A stretch of DNA of 64,000 nucleotides from Blastomyces gilchristii SLH14081 (lineage: Eukaryota > Ascomycota > Eurotiomycetes > Onygenales > Ajellomycetaceae): the NCBI RefSeq assembly GCF_000003855.2, contig NW_003101673.1, positions 823,997 to 887,996 of the forward strand. The letters run 5' to 3'. Within the stretch, counting starts at the first letter, position 1. Each line of letters opens with the position of its first letter. Of the stretch, positions 49,781 to 59,920 are shown in pieces. Under the pieces are notes generated by a model. That model worked only from the letters and a program-made list of their open reading frames with translations, ran no database searches and was not told where the DNA came from. The position numbers were made by a program, and so were the translations under genes.

Positions 49781-52700
49781 CTATATCTGATTGATTTCCT
49801 CCTCTTCATATTCAGATATTTCTGAATTTAGCCATTTTCTTATAACTGCTTGAGTTTCTGATAGAAAGTCTATTAAGTATTTAATTCCTGTCTCAGTTGA
49901 GAATAAGAATCTCATATTTAATTGATTTAGATCATACTTCTCTTTCAATCTGGCTCTGAGACTATTGTATAATGCACAGTGCATTACAATATGCTCAGAA
50001 TTCTCATTTACATTGCAGAATGAGCATTCTATTAAGTCAAATCTATCATCAAATCTTTGTATATAAGATTTGAAATAGCCATATTCTAGTTTCAGCTGTA
50101 TTATAGATGAGAATATTTTCTTTTTACATTTAATTGAACAAGATTTCCACTTGGGTTTTATTTCAAATCTTGAATAATGTATACTCTTCTTTTATTTCTG
50201 CCAGCTTTCATTTCACTTGTCTAAACAAGATTCTTTTATTTTTCTCTTTATAAAAGACTAGGACATAATTTTTTGAATAGATCTGCTTAATTCTGCACTC
50301 TTTTTTACAGCTGAATCAGCCAATTCATTGCTATGAATATTCATATGAGCAGAAACTCAGTGCAGATGAATTATCAGCTTTGATATTCTTCTCTTTTGAA
50401 TTTTCAAAACAGAGTTTAAGATCAGTTCAAGATTCATTTGATCATTATGAATCTAACTATTTCTAAGTCTTTTTAAAGTAGCTTGACTATCAGAGAATAT
50501 TTATATCTCTTTCAAACTATTTTCTCTTTTATGAGATTTTATTTCAATGAGTTGAAAAGCTTTCACTATTATAAATAGTTCAGCATCAAAGACTTCAGAT
50601 TCACAGCCTAAATTTCAGAAATCTGAGATAAAATTAATATTATCTTCAGTATAGCAATGCCTGTGCCTAATCTATTCAAATTCTCATTTTTTAAGTCATC
50701 TGAATAAATCAGAATAGAGTCTTTTATATTGATTGTAGAAATTCTCTTTAAATGCTGTTCATATTCTTTCTCTTTAGATAGTTCACTTATTTGCAAGTCT
50801 ATAAGAGATTCAAGCTTTTCTCTTCAGAGAGATAACTTCTCATGATCAACTTTTTCAACATTTAAAGAAGAAAATTGATTTTTAATCAGAGAGTATAGTC
50901 TGTACAGTTGAGAAGACATTTTCTTTGAAGAATTATTTTCATTTCAATCAAGAAATCTATTCTAATTCAGTTCATTTTCAGAGTTAATTAATGAAAATGA
51001 AGAAGAGACTCTTTCTCTGATTATATGATTTAAGCTCATCTTTATAACTCTCAGAGCATAGTTTATACAGGTCTTTTCAAATCTAATAGCAGGAGAAGGA
51101 ATTGAAGCTTCAATTTTCATTGCTTTAATAGAAGATGATTTGAATGCTCTCAGAATTCTTCTCAAGACTCTGTTTTACAGACTTTGAAAGAGTTCAGTGA
51201 AATTCTCTTGATTATTTCATCAAACTTGAACTCTATAATCAGCTGCTGATGTAATACAGACTATATATAACTGTCTCATAGCCTGGAAGAATAGATCTCT
51301 CTCTGTATTTGATAGTCTGATTATGTTATTCAATAGTCTTTCTACCTTGACAGTTCTTTGTTGAATGTGATATTTAAAATTTAACTTGGAGTTTAATCAT
51401 ACTTCTAATTATTTGATATTTACACTGGGTTTAATCTCTCTATTTAAAAGAGTTAGAGATAGTTCTTTCTCATTGAATCTAGAAAAGAAATGAATTAACT
51501 CAGTTTTATTCATATTAAATTCAATTTAATTGATATCTGCTCTAACAAAGATTTTCTTTGCAGCTTCTTCAATCACTTTTAGATTCTCTTTGATAGTTTT
51601 TGAGCTGTAGACTAGATCAATATCATTCATATAACTTGAAGATCACACTATTCTCATATTTCTATTTTTGAATAGATATGCAGTGTATATTACAAATAAA
51701 ATGAGTGAGATTGAAGATTCTTGCAGTACTTCTATTTTTATCTCAGTCTTGTCTTATTTTATTTCATCAAAGAAAAGTTGTATAATTCTTTTAGATATAA
51801 AACAGTTAACTCATTTTATTAGAGAAAGTGACAGTTTTAATATCTTCAAAGTCTGAATTAACTTTGACTTTGAAACATGATTAAATGCTTCTTTTATATC
51901 AATAAAAACTGCAGTTGAGACCAGATCTTCATACTTTGCTATTTAAATATCATGAACAACTGAGAGAACAGTGTCAATTGCAGAACACTGTTTTCTATCT
52001 CTCATTTATTCACTGAATAAAAGACAATTACTGATAGAGCTTATAAAAAATAGTTGAGTAGTTATTATCTTTTCTAAAATCTTTTCTAGATAGTTCAATA
52101 GAGATATTACTCTATATAACTTGAGAATTGAAGTTTTTCTATTAGATTTTATAAGAATCACTTCAGTGGCTTCTCTTCAGCATTCAGAATAATATTCATT
52201 TTTCAAGAGATTGAAAAAGAGCTCAAAATATTCATTCTTTAAGTAGGAGTATGTATTTTGAATAATTAAGTGATTAATTGAATCAGGCCCTGCAGCAGTT
52301 TTAACTGAACTTGAGAAGATAGCTGACTCTAATTCATCTTGAGTAAGATCAGGCCATTCTCAGTCATTTTCATTAATATAGTTGAGAAGTGATATATTCT
52401 CTTTCTCTGAATCTGAATCTGATGAGTTTTGAAAGAGAGTTCTTATAAAAGCTTGACATTTTTTCTCAAAAGAGTTTGCTGTATATGATTCATTCTGAAA
52501 CTCATATTCTAAGGTTGAAAGTTTTGCTACACTTCTTGTTTTAGTATAGTTAAAAGCTTTAAAAACTTCCTTTTCTTGTGCTTCTTCAAGAAATTTATTT
52601 CAGCAGTCTGTTTTAGCTCTTTTAATATCTGAAAAATATTCATTTCTGACAGTTTTGAACTCTTTATCAGAAATTATATCATTCTTTCAATCTCTTCTAG

Positions 52701-53736
52701 CAGTAGTCAATTGTTTTCTTTTAGATGTGATATTCTCATTTCATTAAGATTTTGAATACTCAGAAGACTTTCTCTTTGAAATATTGTCTTTAACACTTGC
52801 TAGAATAATAGATGTAATGAGCTTCACTCTATTCTCAAGCATTTCATTTGAGATATCTTGATCAGGATTTCAATATAGCTCACTCTGTCTTTCAGATTTT
52901 AACAGTTTTATGCTTTCTTCAACTGTCTTTCAGTCAGCTTTTTCAAAGTTAAACTGATTAGAGAGAAGAGAATTTTCACTCATTTATTTCTCACTCAGTT
53001 CAATATCAAATTGAATAATTTCATAATCTGATCCTGATGTCTCATTTGAATCAATAAATCAGTTTACAAGTCTTTTTTTCATTAGATTTTGTGACATGAA
53101 GATTAGATCTATAATAGATTTCTATTTCATGTCTTTTCTAAAGAATGTTTATTGATCAGACTTGTTAACTAAATCTATTCAATGCTCAAAGATTCATTCA
53201 ATCAGATTATCAGCTCTTACTACTCTTTTACATTCTGAATTTCATCAGAGATGATGTGTATTGAAATCTCCTGCAATTATAGAGTTTCTTAATAGAGTTA
53301 TGTTCAGAAACTCTCTATTAATTATTCAGATGTTATTATTTTTCTTCAATAACTTTTCATTATAGATATTTATGAGCTGTATAGTATCAAACTTATTCTC
53401 TTTATCTATAATATCACTCATCAGAATATCAGGGTCAGACATGATATTAAATCTTAGATTAAATTGATATCTTGATCTCTTTCTTTCATAGATCACTACT
53501 CTTGACTTTATCTCAGACTTTTGAGATATAAAGCAGTAGTAGCTTAAATGAGAAATGACATATTTTTACTCAGCATCAAAATTCGGCTCCTGAAGCAGTA
53601 TAAAATTAACTTTTTATTCAAATACAATTTAAAGACAAGAATAAATGCAATTTGAGTTTCTATTCACATTATTTTAAATAAATGTGATTTTTGAAGAGTT
53701 TTTAAACTTTTTTTGTTATTTTTATTGTATATTCAT
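49781..53736 (-). pseudogene. LINE L2 ORF2: endonuclease-RT-RNase H, RIP-inactivated
   Basis: Same domains as 1102-5058. The RT box is YMND at 51622-51633. The C-terminal 67 codons, including the zinc motif half HCALYNSL, are open at 49781-49984. One base is deleted near 50654 (GTATAGCAATG against GTATAAGCAATG in L1), shifting the frame at the start of RNase H. Otherwise differences are transitions. Confidence 0.88.
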
Positions 53737-53759
53737 ATCAAAAGAGAGTAGAGTAGAAT

Positions 53760-55370
53760 CTAATCACTATCATCAGATAGTAGATTATAACTATTCTGAA
53801 AAGTAGAAATCTCAACTGCTTGCATTATATCTAGTTTATTATCAGAGTCATTTCTCAATTCTCTAATCTTAACAGAAGTTTGAGGATTCAAATTCTGTTT
53901 ACATTTAGCTGGAGAATTGAAGTTTGAAGATTTAGATAGTTGAGAGTTTCTTCTTTTTAAGCTTATAGTTGTGAGTTTACTGGCTTGACTATTCTCTTCA
54001 GTTCTAGATTTGCTTTGAGCTTCATCTTTTCTTCAGTTCTTTTGAGTTCTTGAAGTAAATATACATTCTTTTGAGCTAGATGCATGTTTTTCTTTGCAAT
54101 TAGAGCATTTAAGCAGAGTGTATTGACATATTTCATCTCTTTTTAAGCATGTTTCATATTTATACTCACTAGTTTTGTAATCTCTGGCACAGAATACACA
54201 TTTTGAGTCTCTAAAACAGGAGATTGCAAAGTATTCATATCTTTGACAGTTTAAACACTGTGTTTGAGCTTTAAGATTCATTCTTGAGTCTTTGTATTCA
54301 TTAACTCTCATTTTCAAATCTGCTACTCTTACTTCAGAGATCTTTGACTGTTCAAGTGTCTTTGTATATACTAGAACAGAGGCATTTCTTCTGCTTTGTC
54401 TGAACTCAATTGAATTTAGTCATACAGACTCTTTTCTCAGTTGAATAGAGTTGTATTCTTCTAATTCATTTTTGAGAAGTAGCATTTCTTCTTCACAGTC
54501 AAAAATTTCAACTGGAATATTATGAAGAATGAATTTGTCTCACTTTTCATCTCTCTCAGATAGAATTGTTGTGTTTAATAAAGATTCTACTGCTGATTTT
54601 CAGAGATTCTCATTCTGAATAAGGAACTCTGCACTGAATTCAGACATTGTAGTTAGAATGATAGAGTTTTCAAAGAAGAATGACTCAATTGAAGCTATAA
54701 CTGATTTTTGAACTTTAATATCAGTCATTAACTGAGAAAAGAACTGCTGATTAATTTCATTTCTGATTCTGAAAATGAGATTTGAGTTTAGCTTGTTCTC
54801 TTGTAAGATATTCTGATTTGAGACTTTGAGAATAAGTCTTCTATTTCTGAAGATTTGAAAGTTTTTCTTCTTTTGTATTTTTTTCTTCACTTTTCTATGA
54901 ATAGAAGTATGAGTATTATTCTTCTCAGTTTTCTCAGGATTTTAAGCATATTTTGAGATAGCAGATTTAGAGATAGCAGATTCAGCTGCTTGAGCATATG
55001 TTTTCTTCTGATTCAAAGAAGAAGAAGAAGTAGAAAAAGAGAAAGAAGAGTAAGATGAGAAGTCAGTGATTGTACTAGGAATTTTCAATATTTTTTGAAC
55101 TGTGTTTGAAATTCCAAGTTTGAACTTGATCATCTTCTGTAGTTGTCTAGCCTGAGTATGAAGAATTAACAGAACTTCTTCATTCATCTCACTCAGACAC
55201 TGCTTTTCAAGAATCTTGCTTACTTTTTCAAGTTTCTGTATTTCAAGAACTTGTTGTTTCTCTATTTCTTCTTTCTTTCTTCTCTTCAGAATTTCAATCT
55301 CAGAAATAGCATTTGAGAAAGCATCTTTTTCCACATCAACTGAGTGTATTTTTGAACTCATTATTCTCAC
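53760..55370 (-). pseudogene. LINE L2 ORF1: Gag-like protein
   Basis: 1611 bp, the same length as the L1 ORF1. The first 142 codons (54942-55370) are open: MRIMSSKIHSV, coiled-coil RRKKEEIEKQQ, Ser-rich linker, KKTYAQAAES. The zinc-knuckle block is at 54033-54317 (CLNCQRYEYFAISC, CARDYKTSEYKYETC, CSNCKEKHASSSKEC), better preserved at its end than in L1. Confidence 0.85.
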
Positions 55371-57025
55371 TCAATGAAAAGTTGATCAGACTGTTTCAAT
55401 TGAGATATGTATTGAACTCTTTTGAAAAGTTAGTCAGACTGTTTTAATTAAGAGATTTCTAAGTCTGTTTTCAATTGAAAAGTTGGTTAGACTGTTTTAA
55501 AAGAAGAATAAAAGACTTTTGTATATAAAATATCTGATTTTTTTCACACTAGTTCAGTAACTAGGTTAGATTTTTGAAGAGAATCTAATAAACTAAAATT
55601 GATTTTTGAGATAAATCAATAAAATCTTTACAATCTCTTTCTTGAGATACAGTGAGAAAAAGTATAATATCAATTGATAATAAATCAGATAATATGACAG
55701 TTTTTGAGAGAAAAACTGATAAAAAATAAATCAATTTTTTGCAGAGAAATTGATTAAAACTATTCAATTTTATTCTAAATCATTCAATTCTTCTCACACA
55801 ACAAGTGTGCAACTCAAATCAGTTAATAAAGAGTGTAAAAAAGAATTAAGTATTAATAAAAGCTCTTCAGTCACTGAAAAAGTAATTCTTACTTAAAAGA
55901 ATATGAAATTATGATAGAAAACAGCTCTGTTTTTAATTCTTTGTAAGAATATTGTATAAAACTCAGAGAAAAATATCTTACTTTTTCAAGAGAAGTAAAA
56001 AACTATTTCTAAGATCTTTTTTTTTTTTGTATTAACTGCTGCAGAAGAATGAGATAGAAACTGCTAAGATATACACTACTGTATACTCTCTATCAAGACT
56101 TTCCCTCTTCAGAGTCTTGATATTATAGAGAATATAAGTCTGTTTCTATATAATAATATAAATATTATCAGTGAGATGTAGAGGAACTGGTTATTTATAT
56201 CTCAAAATAGAAGACTTTGTCAATGATTATATTAATATAGAGTTAATTCTTAAATTTAATAGAAATCTAGTGTTGCTGTTCTCAATCTCTTACAGAATCT
56301 ATTGAATATTGAGATATTAAAACTAGATTTAATATATCTCACTGTGCAGGGATCAAAGGCTCAGTCAGACCTTGGAATATACTGATTTTATAGTTGTTAT
56401 GTCTGCTGATTATGTATTAAATACAGTTGCTGAGGTATCTTTTTGTACTTTTCTGCCAGGGATGGGCCAGATTGGAAGGTGCGGTACAAGGGTGGGACTT
56501 GGTGTAAAGACAGAGAGGGTTTTTCGCGGAGGATGTGTTTCAGATGTGTCTGTTGATTATGTGCTTGATACTATTGCCGAGGTATCTTTTTGTATTTTTC
56601 TGCCGGACGTGGGCCAGATTGGGAAGGGCGGTACATGGGTGGGACTTGGCGTTGATGTTTTGGAACATCAAAGATAGACAGGGTTTTCATGGAAGTTGCT
56701 TCTCAGATATCTCCACAATTACAGGTCAGGGATCTTCCAAAATCAAGAAGATTGGCGCATATGGCTAGGTCTCTTTGCCTTACAATTTGTATGGCAATTT
56801 GGCCCGGGGTTGTGGTGTGGTAGGGGTGAACGGGGGATAATCCCACTCAGGAGTTTCGAACAACATCTGGTTCACATTTGGCTGGATAACTCCACCACCA
56901 CACGGGGTATGCGGTCGGCGATGGGGTCAAAATGCTCGTATGATCAAGGGCTTTTCGATGGATCTATCGGCGGGTTCTTATTCGAAAAATTGAGCGAGTT
57001 CGTGGTGGAGCGCCTTGTCTGACTG
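55371..57025 (-). other. LINE L2 5' region with 147-bp tandem units
   Basis: 55371-56340 is AT-rich and featureless. 56340-57025 is GC-rich and little mutated. Two tandem units start at 56401 and 56548 (period 147 bp) and a third, partial unit begins near 56704. On the plus strand, antisense to the LINE, the units form a 101-codon open frame at 56372-56677 with an internal duplication (DYVLNTVAEVSFC / DYVLDTIAEVSFC). Two overlapping open frames (56535-56768, 56696-57022) are probably chance products of GC-rich sequence. Promoter function is inferred from position. Confidence 0.72.
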
Positions 57026-57528
57026 ATTGAGTAGAAGTCTTCATGATGAGTACTAAACAGAATTAAGAAGATTGAATTAATGTTTACTGAGACCTCACTG
57101 AATAATATAAGATAGAAGATCTGATATAATTGAATCTTAAGAATATACAAATCATACATTCATCTTATACACTGGATTACTGTTATATCAGGTATAAAGT
57201 GATAGAAGTTCTAGATAGTCACAACTATTATCTTGACATATTATCAGAAATTCATGATATCTTTCACACAAGCTTGCTCTGCTGTGCTATCACTGACTCA
57301 TTCTCTTCTCAACTGACTTCTGACTGACAACTGCCAGAGATCATAGAAGAAGATAATAAGCTTAAGTGAGAGATTGAAGATATTCTTGATAAGAGATCAC
57401 ACAGCTGTAACTGATAATATCTTGTGAAATAGATCAGTTATGATCAACTGATCTGAACTCTGAGTTTCATATTATCTGAAACAGCAGTTCTTGACTGATG
57501 AGAACTGCTTCTGAAAGAGAGAGACTAA
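57026..57528 (+). pseudogene. F1 gag-pol, part 3 (integrase tail and chromodomain)
   Basis: After the L2 duplication (57026-57037) the polyprotein resumes. It shows YKVIEVLDSHNYYLDI, SEIHDIFHTSLLCCAITDSF and FSSQLTSD, the linker typical of fungal chromoviruses, and then a chromodomain at about 57367-57510 (EIEDILDKRSHSC…YLVK-ISYDQ). Chromodomains tether the integration complex to modified histones, usually H3K9-methylated heterochromatin; that targeting is known for the class and inferred here. Stops replace Trp in the aromatic cage region. Confidence 0.85.
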
Positions 57529-58406
57529 TGTAGCAGGCTGTATCTGATCAATCATATAGACTATTCTGTTACACTTCATAGATTTTAATCACTTCATTCT
57601 CAAACACATATAGACTGGCCGCCGGGACCATGAATTTCACATTTGATCTCATTTGGTCTGGTTTCATACATTTCTTGGCGTGAATCCCGCTGGGACTGGC
57701 TATCAAAAAAACATGTAAAGTGACTATATATCAGATCTTAAAATGAAATCATGACTTGAAAAAAATGAGAAAGTGATCTCATTTGATCTCATTTAGTCTC
57801 ATTCTTGGCATAAAGTTACTATTTTTAGACATTTTAAGGTTTTCTTTAGACTATTTTTAATTTTTTAAAAAGTAACACTTTTTGATAATGCTCAAATAAG
57901 ATTTAAAGTCATTTAAAGCAATAAAAATAATTTAAATTGAGAAGTGGAAATCATGGTCTTATTTGGAAAATGTGACAAGAGTAGACAGTAAGTCTCACTG
58001 GAACAGTATGAGACTACTATCTAATGTTAAAACCATGTAATGAGATCAGTCGAATTGGTAATGAGACTATCAAAAAATTTGATCCTGGTCTCAGACACGG
58101 TCACACGGTCAGTCTAAACACATACACTCTGATTCTCAGCCATTCTCAATCACTGATCCTCAGCTGCCATGAACGCGTATGCTTCAATTCTCAGCCATTC
58201 TCAATCACTGATTCTCAGCTGTTATGAACATGTATAGATTCTTCCACCCCGAAGCCTTACTGTGTACATTATCACATATGTGTATAAATATTCACTCTAA
58301 TTGCTGATTCTCACACTTTCTCTTTCTTTTCTTCTCTAACATTTTTCTCTTTGTTATATAAGATCTATCAATATTATACTGATCTATTTAGTGTAGACCT
58401 CTTACA
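57529..58406 (+). repeat. 3' LTR of F1, split by MITE m1
   Basis: About 364 bp without m1 and its duplicated 8 bp. Starts TGTAGCAGGC, ends CCTCTTACA. It is strongly decayed compared with the 5' LTR (two CpG left where the 5' LTR has about sixteen). It has two full 55-bp units instead of 55 + 31. Confidence 0.9.
57611..58116. mobile_element. MITE-H m1, non-autonomous hAT
   Basis: 506 bp, ends TAGACTGGCC and GGTCAGTCTA, 8-bp duplication AACACATA (57603-57610 and 58117-58124). The first 100 bp and last 45 bp match the ends of the 5.8-kb hAT-H elements; the interior is unrelated AT-rich sequence with one copy of the 13-bp-type motif (57871-57892). Inserted in the 3' LTR of F1. Confidence 0.92.
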
Positions 58407-58411
58407 AGAAT

Positions 58412-59753
58412 ATTGTATACTTTCTTCACTGTGTCTGACTGTGAGATTAAGCATTTTCATTCTGCTCTCAACTCAGATGTAAGATCATGAATGAAGATCT
58501 GTAAATAGAAAGATGTTAAAAGCTCTTCATTCAATATAAGATAGTATAAACTGAAGTGTGTGAAGTATAATGTAAGATCACTCACTTATCTACACTCAGT
58601 GAAGTGTTTGTAACACTTATCTTATACATTCACTTTCTCAAAGTTGTGCAAGATTCATTTGAAAAACTCATTCTATGTTTATGAGAATGAATATTGTTCC
58701 AGGTCTGTAAAATTCATCTTTTCATCAGTCATTTATAATAACTTCACTTTTCTGTGTAGAAACACAGCAGATCTTAAGACTTATTGAAATTCTGTTAACT
58801 GTCTGTCTGTAAGTTTATGTTCAATCTGATAATATGATTGCATCTGACTTAGCCAGCTGATTACAGTATTATTTTTTCAGTTATCATTGAAGCTTAATGA
58901 CTCTGACATATCTTCTGACTTGATATATTTCATGTTCAGATTCCCATTCTGCACAGCAGTCTCTGATGATGTGTACACTTCTGAAGAGATTGTGAATAAT
59001 TGTGATAAGATCTTCAGATTCAGCATAGTCATCTGTAAACATTCAATCTTCTGCTGCAGGTCTAAGACCTGGTTTTCTCTATTCTTATTGATGGTGATGA
59101 TTGTGTCAGTGAAGCTCTTCATAGTGAATGCTTGATCTGCAGTGAATATCAATTGTTATTTAGCTTCTGCCTTGGCCTGCCACTGTGTATACAAGGCCTT
59201 GATTTTGTTTAGAATCCTTGTATATATACAGAGCTTTGATTCTGGTTTAATGATTTCAGCTGCTTTTCTTACTGCTTTAAGTAAACTCTCTGAGAGGTTC
59301 TGCATATCTTCCAGTTCAGATAGCAGAGAAGAGTGTTATTTATATTAACTAGAGAAGATATTCATTTCAGTGATTTCTCATTAATTATACAATGTCTATT
59401 ATTATATTGTTATATGATTTCTGTTATCATTATATCACTCTGATAATGATCATCTCTTCTTTTTATTCTTCTTTTAAATAGAGAGTGAACTTCTTTGAAT
59501 CTGTTCATCACTCTCATTCTCTTTTTCACATCTCATTCATTTATATACATGGCATTTGTCTGAGTGTGAAGTGTTCTCTTAACAAGTAAAGTAGTATCAA
59601 TCAGATGCTCTTCTACTCATTGCTCTTTATATGCTATCTTTTGAGATGTTCTAGAATCACACTGACATGATAACTATGAATCACTTTATAGATGAAATTA
59701 TCATGCTCTGAAGAAGTCTGCACTTCTCACTGGTTTTTAGACATGCTATCAGA
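58412..59753 (-). pseudogene. B2 gag, N-terminal part and leader
   Basis: Resumes B2 after F1; matches 23575-24958 of B1. An open stretch at 58877-59152 (91 codons, minus, AFTMKSFTDTIITINKNREN) is part of the true gag frame. The N-terminal KEHLIDA segment is recognisable. The bases next to the 5' LTR (TCTGATAGCATGTC on the minus strand) should hold the primer-binding site; no tRNA match is evident to me. Confidence 0.65.
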
Positions 59754-59920
59754 TGTGATTCAAAGATTGCTTGAGTCAGTGTATGATTACAGGCATACGC
59801 CGGCTTCTTATATACTGTATGCTAAATTAATTGGTGGCTGCTATGACCTCTTTACATTCGTAAGCAAGTTCAGAAGCGGCCGCGTTATTATCCGACGGTC
59901 ATACGTTCTTCCGAACCACA
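59754..59920 (-). repeat. 5' LTR of B2
   Basis: 167 bp. The outer 60 bases hold seven CpG sites (GCGGCCGCG, CCGACGG), absent from the B2 3' LTR. Confidence 0.92.

Larger units (their letters stand above)
49410..57025 (-). mobile_element. LINE-L copy L2, full-length
   Basis: 7616 bp, same orientation as L1, inserted in the integrase region of F1. The 12-bp duplication ATTGAGTAGAAG is exact (49398-49409 and 57026-57037). The sequence matches L1 end to end and differs mainly by C/T and G/A. Less decayed than L1, particularly in the 5' region. Confidence 0.93.
38758..58406 (+). mobile_element. Chromovirus F1 (Gypsy-F), interrupted by F2, L2 and m1
   Basis: A 5.8-kb Ty3/gypsy element (19.6 kb with insertions) in plus orientation. 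LTRs are at 38758-39097 (5') and 57529-58406 (3', with MITE m1 inside). The target duplication is AGGAT at 38753-38757 and AGAAT at 58407-58411, one G-to-A difference having arisen since insertion. It has gag, protease, RT, RNase H, integrase and a C-terminal chromodomain. It sits in gag of B2. Confidence 0.93.
26200..59920 (-). mobile_element. Gypsy-B copy B2, complete, interrupted by H2 and F1
   Basis: Same family and orientation as B1, inserted between Gag and protease of Copia-A. Direct LTRs at 59754-59920 (5') and 26200-26366 (3') are flanked by AATC at 26196-26199 and 59921-59924. Without hAT H2 and chromovirus F1 it is again about 8.3 kb. It is more decayed than B1: many further CA-to-TA and TG-to-TA differences are present. 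Confidence 0.92.

Noticed and set aside
56535..57022. Overlapping open frames of 77 and 108 codons in the LINE L2 5' region
   Set aside because: They are in GC-rich unmutated DNA where stops are rare, and L1 does not keep them open.
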